64,000 nt of DNA. Origin: Nitrospiraceae bacterium (GTDB taxonomy: Bacteria; Nitrospirota; Nitrospiria; Nitrospirales; UBA8639). Below are positions 51,519-60,144 of the stretch, piece by piece; the stretch's first letter is position 1, and each line of letters starts with the position of its first letter. The stretch lies in NCBI GenBank assembly GCA_020632635.1, contig JACKFE010000004.1, positions 124,001-188,000 on the forward strand, given 5' to 3'. The notes below the pieces were generated by a model, which saw only the letters and a program-made list of their open reading frames with translations, was not told the DNA's origin and ran no database searches. The translations under genes and the position numbers were made by a program.

Positions 51519-52550
51519 TCAAAATGTGTAGTGTCCGCCCATCCACACATTGGTGTTGAAGATGGGTTTGTTGTCAAAGCTGGCTTTCCGTTCTGAATGT
51601 TGGAAACCAATGATGAGCGTGATTCCTTGCCTCAGTTGCTGCCTGATTTCCAGGTCCCCTTGAATAACATCTTCATGTGCTCCATTCCGTTCATCTTCCG
51701 GTACATCACTGGTGAAAAGATTGCGCTCGTAATGGAATGCCAATCCAATGGAAGTTGGGAGACCTGGTCTCCACTCCAGTTCGGAGGACATATAATGATT
51801 CACATAGGACACATCGTCCTTCAAGGTCTCGGAATTTCTTCCCTTCGCCAAGCCTCGTTCAAAATGGTAGCCAAGAAACCATTCAAGGCTTGGGGTGATA
51901 TTCCACTTCAGATGAGGCCCAATAGTCCAGAAGTGCGTATCACGCTGGCTGAAGTTTGGGTTATACAGTCTGATTCCGTATCGAGCGAGGATGCGACCAT
52001 TGAGGTTTTCGAAGAATGCATGTTCGAGTGTCGCGGCACCAAAGTGCGTGGTGACTTTTTCTTTCGCTCCAAGTTGTGCCCCTGATCGTTTTTCAATGTT
52101 TCTTCCCAAGAACAAATTCGGACCAAAGTGATACCGAATCTTCAATTGCGATTGGTGGGGAAGCTCCTGGGTGAGAGACACGCCTAACGTGGCATGATTA
52201 AAGGAAGACTGATCGGCAAAGATAAATCCTTGTCCCTGTGCCTCCGCTCTCGTTTGCCCCCACCCTGTTGCCCACGCGTGACTCACAACCACCTGAGGTT
52301 CAAATACCCAATCCTCCCCTTGGTCTGTGATATCTAAGGTCGGTTGAGTTGGGTCCTCATCGGCGGAGAGCCGTTGTGAGGCTGAAAAGACGGCCACGTC
52401 ATCCGTATGAAAAATTTTTTCTTCCGTATCGATTTCCCAGGTAGCTAGGCATAGAGCCGGAAAATAGACTGTGGAGAGCATCCAATACCCACCGGTTACC
52501 ATCCAAGTGAGAGGGGGCGTGTTTCTGGAGGAGTTCCAGATGAACTTCAT
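51519..52550 (-). CDS. Putative outer-membrane beta-barrel protein
   Basis: 343 residues, family not recognised. An N-terminal hydrophobic signal (MVTGGYWMLSTVYFPALCLATWE) is preceded by about 17 residues. From residue 60 there are alternating strands such as AGQ-type EPQVVVSHAWATGW, ATLGVSLTQELPHQSQLKIRYHFG, ILARYGIRLYNPNFSQ, WFLGYHFERGLAKG and TSIGLAFHYERN, and the protein ends in WMGGHYTF with a C-terminal phenylalanine, the classic BAM signal. Probably a 12-14-stranded pore or a substrate channel. It belongs to the minus-strand sulfur run, 146 bases after the small secreted gene. Confidence 0.75.
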   Translation of the reverse strand: MKFIWNSSRNTPPLTWMVTGGYWMLSTVYFPALCLATWEIDTEEKIFHTDDVAVFSASQRLSADEDPTQPTLDITDQGEDWVFEPQVVVSHAWATGWGQTRAEAQGQGFIFADQSSFNHATLGVSLTQELPHQSQLKIRYHFGPNLFLGRNIEKRSGAQLGAKEKVTTHFGAATLEHAFFENLNGRILARYGIRLYNPNFSQRDTHFWTIGPHLKWNITPSLEWFLGYHFERGLAKGRNSETLKDDVSYVNHYMSSELEWRPGLPTSIGLAFHYERNLFTSDVPEDERNGAHEDVIQGDLEIRQQLRQGITLIIGFQHSERKASFDNKPIFNTNVWMGGHYTF

Positions 52551-52696
52551 AGAAAGGGCCTATGAATGGGGCGAGTTGTATGTGGCCGGACTTTTCGATT
52601 GGGGAGATCTCTTGTGACGCCCAGAATGGTCTTGACGCCCTGGCAATGAATGCCGAATGAGTATGATGGAAAAACGTAGCTGTGAAAACGGCATGC

Positions 52697-53104
52697 TTAA
52701 CAGGGTTGCCCGTTGAAGAGACAGGGCTTGTACCGTGTAATGTCGAAGTCGGTGTCCTCCTGATAGACCTGCTCGTTGCCGTTGACCCCGTCCAGTTGGG
52801 GGTCATTAAACATGGTGTGATTCCACCAATAAAACAAGGGATGCTCCGGAAGAAAATAGACTGGATTTCCATAGGAACTCCGAATATGTTCTTGAACGGT
52901 TCGCCCCGTCACGTAATCGACTTTACCGTTTCCTTTAAGGGAATAGAGGGAAAGAAACAAGCGCGCTTCTTGATCGTAGATTTCATCAATCCGACTGGCT
53001 TCATCAGGTTCCTGCGGGAGAGTCAAAGATAGAGGAATCGTTGGAGCTTCCACTGAGGTCCAGACCATCCAGCTGGCAAAAGCGATCAGGGCCAATCCGT
53101 TCAT
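52697..53104 (-). CDS. Small secreted protein, unknown function
   Basis: 135 residues with a short hydrophobic start (GLALIAFASWMVWTSVEA) as signal or anchor. The mature part is acidic and aromatic (RIDEIYDQEARLFLSLYSLKGNGKVDYVTGRTV, LPEHPLFYWWNHTM, DGVNGNEQVYQEDTDFDITRYKPCLFNGQPC). The DGVNGNEQVYQED stretch resembles a calcium-binding EF-hand-like loop. GGAAGGAA precedes the ATG. It starts 22 bases after the monoheme cytochrome gene and may be part of its complex. Confidence 0.6.
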   Translation of the reverse strand: MNGLALIAFASWMVWTSVEAPTIPLSLTLPQEPDEASRIDEIYDQEARLFLSLYSLKGNGKVDYVTGRTVQEHIRSSYGNPVYFLPEHPLFYWWNHTMFNDPQLDGVNGNEQVYQEDTDFDITRYKPCLFNGQPC

Positions 53105-53126
53105 AGGATATTCCTTCCTTCCTCGA

Positions 53127-53585
53127 TTACGGGTTGCCGAAAGACCTCACGTATAATAACACATGCCACGCCTCTTCCTCAGTCAAGACCAATGGCACAA
53201 ATGAGGCCATGTCAGTCCCGGGGCTCCCATTTTTGAGAATCCAAAATAATTCCCCATCGGTTCGGGCGGCCTGCCAGGTTTTATCCGTAAAATTCCGTGG
53301 CAGTTTCCCGCGCAACCCAGGGATATTCCCCAGCCCCTTGCCATCTCGTCCGTGACAGGTGACACAGAATGCCTTTCCATGAAAAATCTGCTTCCCTTGC
53401 TCAATGTTTTCTGGCGTGGAAGGGTAAGGATTTTTCCAGGATTTCGCTTCTAGGATTTGTTCGGCAGGTACACGGGGTTTCAACACTTCGATATCGGCAG
53501 CATGGCCCATCGGCCGGTCCGCCAAGCCAACGACGAGAAGTGCGCCCAAGGTGCATCGAAGGATGAATGGTCTGGATGTGTGCAT
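53127..53585 (-). CDS. Monoheme cytochrome c
   Basis: 152 residues from ATG 53585 (MHTSRPFILRCTLGALLVVGLADRP), which opens a signal peptide; an upstream frame extension is not signal-like. One heme site, FCVTCHGRDGKGLGNIPG (about residues 74-91). The C-terminal segment GELFWILKNGSPGTDMASFVPLVLTEEEAWHVLLYVRSFG holds the distal methionine and closely parallels the last domain of the tetraheme-motif cytochrome at 43020-44450. A soluble periplasmic shuttle. Same run as the DUF1264 and secreted protein genes. Confidence 0.9.
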   Translation of the reverse strand: MHTSRPFILRCTLGALLVVGLADRPMGHAADIEVLKPRVPAEQILEAKSWKNPYPSTPENIEQGKQIFHGKAFCVTCHGRDGKGLGNIPGLRGKLPRNFTDKTWQAARTDGELFWILKNGSPGTDMASFVPLVLTEEEAWHVLLYVRSFGNP

Positions 53586-53653
53586 GTTGTCATCTTTCGT
53601 AAAAGACAGACGACAGGGTTCCTTGAGAGAACCCTGTCGTGTCACGGTAAGCA

Positions 53654-54172
53654 TTATTCAGGCTGAGGGAACGAATGCCCAAGCGACTGAGGGAACGTGA
53701 CGGTTCCATCGGGAAATTCCTGGCCCTTTTGCCACAGATGGTAAATCACGCCATCCGTTTTTGCGGCGGCATCAGCAATGGCTTTCACCTTTTCAGGATC
53801 GTCAATGCCCAGAATTTGTACCCGGCCCGTCGCAATTTCCACTTTATGATCGTGGAAGAATCGATGCCATTGGATTAAAGGCAATTTTCGGGAAAGGTCT
53901 TTGGCCACGAAGTACTCGATGGCCACCAGGGGAGCATTGGCCTCTGTGGTTTCAAACAGGAGGCATTGCAGAATCTTGTCATTGATCCCTTTGCAATAGT
54001 GGTGAAATGGGCCTCCTGGTGTCCCGTCCGGCATCATGTGCGGGGCTTGAACATGAATATCATACCCCTGGGCCGGGCCTGGTCCGTTACTCATGGCCGG
54101 AGTGCTCATACACCCCATGGCCAATAAGCTGAACGCGCCCATAACGGCTAGGGTTCGAATTGAATGACGCAT
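53654..54172 (-). CDS. DUF1264-family lipoprotein
   Basis: 172 residues. The lipobox is MGAFSLLAMGC (Cys about 21). The mature domain has the DUF1264 phrases FHHYCKGINDKILQCLLFETTEANAPLVAIEYFVAKDLSRKLPL and IQWHRFFHDHKVEIATGRVQI. The family is found in plants, fungi and bacteria; its function is not established to my knowledge. It follows a small zinc-ribbon gene by about 115 bases and precedes the monoheme cytochrome, so it may be part of the same periplasmic module. Confidence 0.85.
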   Translation of the reverse strand: MRHSIRTLAVMGAFSLLAMGCMSTPAMSNGPGPAQGYDIHVQAPHMMPDGTPGGPFHHYCKGINDKILQCLLFETTEANAPLVAIEYFVAKDLSRKLPLIQWHRFFHDHKVEIATGRVQILGIDDPEKVKAIADAAAKTDGVIYHLWQKGQEFPDGTVTFPQSLGHSFPQPE

Positions 54173-54287
54173 AGCAACCTCCTTTTTGGAATGAAGTGCA
54201 GTCTGTTAGATGATTCTAAAAGCCTGCTTGTGATTTGACATGGTAACTTGAAAGAGCATTAAGCGCTAGGGTCGCACCCAATCCCTA

Positions 54288-54470
54288 TTATGCCGCTCGG
54301 CCACTTATCCCCAAGGCTTGGTGTTTCACCTTTTGTCGATTCAGAAGAATTCCTTCTTCCAAGGTTTCTCCACAATTAAGGCACCGCCAGATGGGAAGCA
54401 TGGGAAGCGTTTCATACGTATTCCAACTTTGGTCTTGAACGAGTAACCCTTCACATCGTGGACATTTCAT
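54288..54470 (-). CDS. Small zinc-ribbon protein (paralogue of 34725-34952)
   Basis: 60 residues: MKCPRCEGLLVQDQSWNTYE, a second pair WRCLNCGETLEEG, then a short basic tail. The two C-x2-C pairs are 29 residues apart, as in the 34725 gene. AGGGAGGT is an excellent ribosome site. It lies 47 bases after the YgaP-like rhodanese gene. The metal-binding and nucleic-acid roles are inference. Confidence 0.75.
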   Translation of the reverse strand: MKCPRCEGLLVQDQSWNTYETLPMLPIWRCLNCGETLEEGILLNRQKVKHQALGISGRAA

Positions 54471-54517
54471 AATGACCTCCCTTCAGGGGGAGCTGTTCTG
54501 TGATGTGCGGCATGTTG

Positions 54518-55069
54518 TTATGTCGTGCTTGAACGGTTATAGGGAAGCTTGGCGAGCAGCATGCCCATCATACAGGAGTCAGTCAGACCGGCATGAAGAA
54601 GTCCTGCTCCCACAAAGGCCGGGAGAATCAGAAAACCCGAATGGACAAAATATCCTAATCCCACCCCTGCCAGCACGAACGCCCCGGCTACGGCGCGTAC
54701 TTGTCCTTCCAGCGAGAGGCGTTTCTGACCTCGTATCACAGGTTTCCCTTGGTTGATCCATTCGGTGATTCCGCCGGGCAGGATTGTACAATTGGTGATG
54801 CCATGGTTGACCAGGATGTCATGCGCTTGTTGTGCTCGATTCTGGGTGCGGCACATGACAACCAGCGGAGTCCGTTGGGAAAGTTCTTTCATTTCCTCCA
54901 TCCTGGAGGATAACTCGTGTAGCGGAATATTTTTGGCTCCTGTGAGATGCACCGTTTCAAATTCTTGTGGTGTCCGGACATCGATATACTGTGGTTCGTT
55001 CAGTAATAGAGAGCCCCCCTGTAATTCGCGGGAAGTTGCTGTCTCTTGATCGGTGAGCAATGTCGCCAT
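54518..55069 (-). CDS. Membrane-anchored rhodanese (YgaP-like, with DUF2892)
   Basis: 183 residues. A rhodanese domain (about 1-105: QYIDVRTPQEFETVHLTGAKNIPLHEL, catalytic cysteine in LVVMCRTQNRAQQA) is fused to a two-helix DUF2892 tail (RAVAGAFVLAGVGLGYFV, LILPAFVGAGLLHAGLTDSCMMGMLL), the YgaP design. It transfers sulfane sulfur on the inner face of the membrane. GAGGAGGT precedes the ATG. It begins 19 bases after the MBL-rhodanese gene, so the pair is co-transcribed from the sigma-54 promoter. Confidence 0.92.
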   Translation of the reverse strand: MATLLTDQETATSRELQGGSLLLNEPQYIDVRTPQEFETVHLTGAKNIPLHELSSRMEEMKELSQRTPLVVMCRTQNRAQQAHDILVNHGITNCTILPGGITEWINQGKPVIRGQKRLSLEGQVRAVAGAFVLAGVGLGYFVHSGFLILPAFVGAGLLHAGLTDSCMMGMLLAKLPYNRSSTT

Positions 55070-55088
55070 CGTTCTGACCTCCTCAATG

Positions 55089-56519
55089 TTATCGTACGCA
55101 GCTCGCGGTACATTCCGTCGTTACGGAGTGCTGCGATTGTCCCCACGTGGTTACCCACGCATCATATCCACCAATTAAATCCATGGACTCCAGATGCCCT
55201 TCCTGTTCCAAAATCCCTATGGCAGCAGAAGAGCGGTAGCCGCTGGCGCAATGCACCACGATAGGCACGCCCTCCGGGATCCGATGTACTTGTTCTGCCA
55301 GATGGGGCAGCGGGATATTGAGGCTGTCGTTGATATGGCCTTCTTCCCATTCTTTTTCGGTCCGCACATCCAGAATAACCGGGGGATGGGAAGTGGTCAG
55401 CAGTTCGGCGAGGGATTGCGCAGAAATTCGTTGGCCTTTTTTCAGTAAATCAGGACGCTCGGCGATGGCCTGCATGCCTCCATCCATGTATCCGATGACT
55501 TGATCAAACCCGATACGGCCCAATCGCTCAATGGCCTCTTTTTCCTGCCCTGGTGCAGCGATGATGATAATGGGGTGTTTGGGGGACAACAGAGTCCCGG
55601 CCCATGTGGCAAATTTCCCCCCTAATCCGATGTTGAGGCTTCCCTTCAGATGGCCTCCCGCATAATCGATCCCTCTTCTGACGTCAAGAACTTGAGCCCC
55701 TTTTTCTTGAAGGTGCAAGACGGCTTCAAGAGTGAGAGGCCGCAAGCTTTTTTTCAAGACTTCGTCTAATGTCAGGTGGGCTTCCCGATTCTTTTGGGCA
55801 TCGTAACCGAAATACGCTGGAGCTTCTGGTTGATCGGCCGTAACCAATCCCACAAATGCTTCTTTGGTCATGGGCTGCAGTGCATAATTTTCCCACCGTT
55901 GCTTTCCCAAGGTTGAGACCGTTTCACTGCTCAAGTTTTTTCCACACATGGATCCCGCACCATGAGCGGGATAGACGAGAGTTTCATCCGGAAGAGGCAT
56001 GAGTTTTTTTCGGAGAGAGTCATACAGTTGTTCCCCGAGTTCCCGGGCTGTGACTCCGACGGACGCCATCAAATCCGGACGCCCCACATCGCCAATGAAG
56101 AGGGTATCTCCAGTCAGGACGCTGTGAGGTCGAGTCGAGCTTGTATGTAAATCATAAACGGCCAAGGAAATGCTTTCTGGAGTATGACCGGGGGTGGCCA
56201 AAACTTGAATGCGCACCCACCCAAACTCAAGCAACTCTCCATCCTTGAAGGTTCTAATAGGGAAGTCCGTTTTGGCTTTTTCTCCCAGGCAAATCTGGGC
56301 GCCCGTTCGTCGTTGTAATTCAAGATGGCCGGCTAAAAAGTCCGCATGGAAATGGGTGAGAAATACATATTGGATATTCCACCCATGGAGCAGTGCCTCT
56401 TGCAGATACTGATCGATGTCCCGTTGAGGATCAACAACAACGGCCGTTTTCGTGGATTCATCTGCGATCATATAGGAGGCATGGGCTAAACATTGGAGAT
56501 AGAATTGTTTGAGTATCAT
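55089..56519 (-). CDS. MBL-fold hydrolase with two rhodanese domains (persulfide-dioxygenase-like)
   Basis: 476 residues from ATG 56519, behind AAGGAG. The metallo-beta-lactamase domain (1-250) has VVVDPQRDIDQYL, the metal motif LTHFHADFLAGHLEL, LATPGHTPESISL, LTGDTLFIGDVGRPDL and VYPAHGAGSMCG, as in the ETHE1-type persulfide dioxygenases fused to rhodanese. The first rhodanese (about 265-360: QVLDVRRGIDYAGGHLKGSLNIGLGGKFATW) has no catalytic cysteine and reads IIIAAPGQEKEA there. The second (about 375-470) is active: VVHCASGYRSSAAI. It would oxidise glutathione or protein persulfide to sulfite. The perfect sigma-54 promoter lies at 56595-56609. Confidence 0.93.
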   Translation of the reverse strand: MILKQFYLQCLAHASYMIADESTKTAVVVDPQRDIDQYLQEALLHGWNIQYVFLTHFHADFLAGHLELQRRTGAQICLGEKAKTDFPIRTFKDGELLEFGWVRIQVLATPGHTPESISLAVYDLHTSSTRPHSVLTGDTLFIGDVGRPDLMASVGVTARELGEQLYDSLRKKLMPLPDETLVYPAHGAGSMCGKNLSSETVSTLGKQRWENYALQPMTKEAFVGLVTADQPEAPAYFGYDAQKNREAHLTLDEVLKKSLRPLTLEAVLHLQEKGAQVLDVRRGIDYAGGHLKGSLNIGLGGKFATWAGTLLSPKHPIIIIAAPGQEKEAIERLGRIGFDQVIGYMDGGMQAIAERPDLLKKGQRISAQSLAELLTTSHPPVILDVRTEKEWEEGHINDSLNIPLPHLAEQVHRIPEGVPIVVHCASGYRSSAAIGILEQEGHLESMDLIGGYDAWVTTWGQSQHSVTTECTASCVR

Positions 56520-56594
56520 GTTGCCGACTCCTTCGGGATGCCTGGATGACTCCAGGGAGTGCATGTCAAACGTTTTCAATAGTTATAATGAATA

Positions 56595-56609
56595 GCAACA
56601 CCTGTGCCA
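56595..56609 (-). promoter_or_regulatory. Sigma-54 promoter of the MBL-rhodanese operon
   Basis: Minus strand TGGCAC (56604-56609), AGGTG, TTGC (56595-56598), then T: a perfect -24/-12 match. The start would be near 56584, 65 bases before the ATG at 56519. The surrounding 200 bases are strongly AT-rich, as is common where IHF bends DNA between activator and promoter. Confidence 0.9.
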
Positions 56610-56731
56610 TCATGAAAAAACAATATAAATTTTATAATTTTATTAATTAAATCAATGTATTATGATGTATTTACCTAAATATATTGGCGTATGGATAGAT
56701 AATCGTGATCCAGAATAATGGACACTAACGA

Positions 56732-56748
56732 TTAACAGTTAAGTTAAC
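56732..56748. promoter_or_regulatory. Candidate upstream activator site
   Basis: TTAAC-A-GTTAA (56732-56742) is a perfect palindrome, immediately followed by another GTTAAC (56743-56748). It lies about 130 bases upstream of the sigma-54 promoter, a normal enhancer distance, and next to the end of the sigma-54 activator gene. Its role is inference. Confidence 0.4.
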
Positions 56749-56779
56749 GCTTAGCGGATAAGGAAAAGGAAGAAAGAAA

Positions 56780-58162
56780 TTAGGATGGGGGGAAAGAGTG
56801 CAAGTCTAATTGTTTCAGTTTTTTCCAGAGGGTCACTCGGCTATAGCCTAATATTTTGGCTGCTTCGGTTTTATTCCCATTGGTTTGCCTCATGGCTTCC
56901 CGAATGCGAGCTTCTTCAGAATGGTCAAGTGAGCTATGAGAGGGGGAAGGCGTCCGTAAAGTGGGAGACGGGTGTTGGACCTCCGGTGGGAGGTCAAAAA
57001 GGGTGACGCAAGGGCCCTCAACCGTGACGAAGGCGTGGTCAATGGCGTTTTTCAATTCGCGCACATTTCCCGGCCAGGAATATTCCTGTAGACGTCTCAA
57101 GGCATCTTGGGCTATTTCATGAATATCCCGATGAAAGATCTTGTTATTCTCTTTCATGAAATGATGCACGAGCAGGGGAATATCTTCTCGCCGTTCTCGT
57201 AAGGGTGGCAGATGAATCGCAAAGACATGAATGCGGTAGTAAAAATCCTCGCGGACGGTTCCTTCAGCCATTAACCCTTTGAGGTCCTGATTTGTGGCCG
57301 TAATCAACCGAACGTTGATCTTAACGCCCCGCTCATCGCCCACTCGTTTGATCTCTCCTTCCTGCAAGACGCGAAGCAACTTCAGTTGAAGAAGCGGACT
57401 GGTATCACCGATCTCATCCAGAAACAGCGTTCCCCCATCGGCGGCTTGAAAAACGCCGATCTTATCCCGAATCGCACCGGTAAACGCACCTTTCACATGG
57501 CCAAATAACTCACTTTCCAAAAGTGTCTCCGGGATGGCCGAGCAATTAATGGCGAAAAATGGGCGATCTTTTCGGACGCTGAGGGCGTGGATCGCCCGGG
57601 CTGCCAGCTCCTTGCCGGTTCCTGATTCACCAGTCAGCAGCACTGTCACGTCGCTTTGGGCGGCCAAGCGCAGTCGGCGAAAGACTTCTTGCATCGGGGG
57701 ACTTTTCCCGATCAGCTGTTGAAACGCGTCGCGGGATTTGGTCTGCTCTTCCAGGACGGCAATTTTTTGGTTGTTCAGAATAAAGGCGGTGAGGTCGGTG
57801 AACGTCCCGATGGCTCCGGCCACCTGACCCTGCTCGTCTCGGACGATCGAGACATTGCCATAGAGGTAGATTTCTCTCCCATCTTTGGCCAGAACCTTGC
57901 ACTCCTGGTTGCAGATTCCCCAGGGATAGGGGGTCGGATTATCCAGAAAATCCGTCAGCACTCGAAACCCCTTACAGTTCTGGCCTTCTAAGATATGGCA
58001 AGACTGGCCGAGGACGTCTTGAGAGGAATATCCGGTGATTCGTGCGGCCCCCGTGCTCCACGCGACAATGCGACCTTTGGCATCGACGGTAAAAATCCCG
58101 TCGGCCATGACATCCACCATGTTGCCTAAAATGCCGGGATTTTTTCGGAAATCAAGTTCCAT
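56780..58162 (-). CDS. Sigma-54-dependent transcriptional activator with cysteine-rich PAS domain
   Basis: 460 residues. An N-terminal PAS domain (about 10-130) carries an unusual set of cysteines: QSCHILEGQNCKGF and PWGICNQECKVLAKDG. The AAA+ domain (about 150-380) has Walker A LLTGESGTGKELAARAIHAL, the sigma-54 contact loop GAFTGA, Walker B GGTLFLDEIGD and RLITATNQDL. The C-terminal Fis-type HTH reads TEAAKILGYSRVTLWKKL. The lack of a receiver means it is probably switched by the PAS domain, which could sense sulfane sulfur or redox state. It lies directly upstream of the operon with a perfect sigma-54 promoter. Confidence 0.94.
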   Translation of the reverse strand: MELDFRKNPGILGNMVDVMADGIFTVDAKGRIVAWSTGAARITGYSSQDVLGQSCHILEGQNCKGFRVLTDFLDNPTPYPWGICNQECKVLAKDGREIYLYGNVSIVRDEQGQVAGAIGTFTDLTAFILNNQKIAVLEEQTKSRDAFQQLIGKSPPMQEVFRRLRLAAQSDVTVLLTGESGTGKELAARAIHALSVRKDRPFFAINCSAIPETLLESELFGHVKGAFTGAIRDKIGVFQAADGGTLFLDEIGDTSPLLQLKLLRVLQEGEIKRVGDERGVKINVRLITATNQDLKGLMAEGTVREDFYYRIHVFAIHLPPLRERREDIPLLVHHFMKENNKIFHRDIHEIAQDALRRLQEYSWPGNVRELKNAIDHAFVTVEGPCVTLFDLPPEVQHPSPTLRTPSPSHSSLDHSEEARIREAMRQTNGNKTEAAKILGYSRVTLWKKLKQLDLHSFPPS

Positions 58163-58284
58163 GTCATTGATGATGGGAAGCTGCGCCCGGAAAGAGGATG
58201 ATCCCCTCCAACGGAAGGCGATTGGCGGAAGCTGGTCAGAGGCTGCGTTGCTTCAGGAAACCAGCTCCCGCTCCGTACCAGTGT

Positions 58285-60051
58285 TCACATTGACCGAGCT
58301 GCCAGGAGGCCCTTGAAAGTAGGATCGGTTTCCACCAGTCCCTTCAGCGTATCGTTATTCAACATGAAGGCCCATGCCTCAGGGGTGGCACCGGGAATCT
58401 TCTCAAACCAGCCTCGTGCCTCCTTCAATAAGGTATACATGGCTTGATTATCCCTGGGGACATGAAACGCGAGACTATAGGCCATGGCATAGGTCGCTGA
58501 GAATTTATTGAGAGGATCTTGAGCCAGTTCTAGGGCCTTCTTGGCGCTCTCATATCCCTTGCGGATGTCCGGGTCGTCAAAGTGTCGATTCCACGCCACC
58601 TTCCCGATGCGCGCCCATGCGAGTTCCAACAGAACTTCGGCACGAAGCTCCGGTTGTTCGGATGGTATTTCCGTCAAGAGTTCCTGGGGTGAGGAAAGAG
58701 CCGCCATTTGATCGTTCGTCCAGCGGTATGTGGAGGCCAAACGGAGCCGATTCGAGAAGTTTCCAGGTTCCAGTGAGGCGAGAGCTTCCATGACGGGGAT
58801 CATTCGATATAAATAATCGGCCGGCATCGGCTCGGCTTTTCCGCCGATCTCCATGCCTAACGCCATATCGAATCGGTCAGTTTGTGATTGGACGGTCCAA
58901 TACAATTCATTGAAACGCTTGGCCAACAGTGGATCATGAACCTGAATGCCGTTCAGGCGTCCCCCATACTGCAAAAATCCCTGGTACAACTGGTCGGCAA
59001 ATACTTCCAACGCTTGTTTATGCGTTGGGGCAATCATCAGGACACGGTTAAGCTGCATCACGGCATCCAAGACCTTCGTGGCAGCTTGTGCCTGTTGAAT
59101 GCCCTTGGTGATAGCCTCAGGTTGATCTGTTTGGCTAAACCATTCAGCTGATTTGGGAACGAATCCTCCCAGATCCACGACGAAGGGAATCGTTGTGCCA
59201 TGCGGGCCGTCCAGAGGAAGGTCCAGCACGGCCTGGTCAGTGGGGAATCCCAGTCGTTTCAGATCTGATAGCACGACCCATTTCACATTGACCGATTTAA
59301 TGATCCGTTGCGATTTTTTATAGGGGACAGCCCAATCTTCCACGCCAGGTCCATTGGAAATCGGGGCGGTGAGGGGATTGGGATAGGAAATTTTTGTCGT
59401 TACAAACATGGTGGGGGCAGCCACCACGCTCGATTCATCGGCAGAGGGAAAGGATGCGTGGGGTAAGGCGCCAGATGCGACCAAGTCGATGGAAAACGGG
59501 GCATTCGCTTCAAACTGGGCAATAGCCGGCATGACAAAGAACGAAGGGGCGATTTGTTGACTTTTGGTCTCGGCAATAAAAAACCGTTGGAAATCGGCAA
59601 AGTCCACCAATTGGCCAGGGCCAGGCCAGACGTTGTCCAAGGCTCGGTCCCTCATGCTGATCATCCGTTTATGGGCAGCCACCCGGCGTTGTTCGCACCA
59701 TTCATAAACCGGATTGAGCGGATCAGGAAATTGGCCATCTGTTAATAAGTGCTGTTGAGCCATTTTAAAGAGACAAGCAAAATCCCGTTGGCCGGCTGCC
59801 ACCCGATCGGCTTTCCCTACGGCTTGGGCGAAATCCCGAATGGTCGTCAGCATGGCTTTGGGATCGCCGGATGTTCCCTCCGCGGCTTGGGCCAGCAGAG
59901 GAACGATCAGCAGAACGGAGCCGATGAAGAACCCCAGAATACGCTGAGAAATGGATCGACTGGTTTTCCCCATGGGACGCCCGTCAAGGGTATTGTCCAT
60001 TTCAGGATGAATCACTATGTGAGTCTTCGAAGAATTACGAACGGTACTCAT
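58285..60051 (-). CDS. Large secreted protein with helical repeats, unknown function
   Basis: 588 residues from ATG 60051, behind AAGGAGGAT. A signal peptide (ILGFFIGSVLLIVPLLAQAAE) starts near residue 40 of a charged N-terminus. The N-terminal half has no family I know (ACLFKMAQQHLLTDGQFPDPLNPVYEWCEQRR, SFFVMPAIAQFEANAPFSIDLV). The C-terminal half (about 340-588) is alpha-helical and reads like TPR/SEL1 units (LLELAWARIGKVAWNRHFDDPDIRKGYESAKKALELAQDPLNKFSATYAMAYSLAFHVP). Periplasmic scaffold or protein-binding role inferred. The cupredoxin gene lies about 90 bases upstream on the same strand. Confidence 0.6.
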   Translation of the reverse strand: MSTVRNSSKTHIVIHPEMDNTLDGRPMGKTSRSISQRILGFFIGSVLLIVPLLAQAAEGTSGDPKAMLTTIRDFAQAVGKADRVAAGQRDFACLFKMAQQHLLTDGQFPDPLNPVYEWCEQRRVAAHKRMISMRDRALDNVWPGPGQLVDFADFQRFFIAETKSQQIAPSFFVMPAIAQFEANAPFSIDLVASGALPHASFPSADESSVVAAPTMFVTTKISYPNPLTAPISNGPGVEDWAVPYKKSQRIIKSVNVKWVVLSDLKRLGFPTDQAVLDLPLDGPHGTTIPFVVDLGGFVPKSAEWFSQTDQPEAITKGIQQAQAATKVLDAVMQLNRVLMIAPTHKQALEVFADQLYQGFLQYGGRLNGIQVHDPLLAKRFNELYWTVQSQTDRFDMALGMEIGGKAEPMPADYLYRMIPVMEALASLEPGNFSNRLRLASTYRWTNDQMAALSSPQELLTEIPSEQPELRAEVLLELAWARIGKVAWNRHFDDPDIRKGYESAKKALELAQDPLNKFSATYAMAYSLAFHVPRDNQAMYTLLKEARGWFEKIPGATPEAWAFMLNNDTLKGLVETDPTFKGLLAARSM

Positions 60052-60144
60052 GGAACACGGATCCTCCTTCAAAACAAATGTACGACATGCTGGACGAAAC
60101 TGCTTGTATGTGGTTCACGGACTCGTCCGGCCCAGACAAAGGGG

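Noticed and set aside
52399..52872. An open frame between the barrel gene and the small secreted gene
   Set aside because: It overlaps both genes in another frame and has no signal peptide or family sequence.
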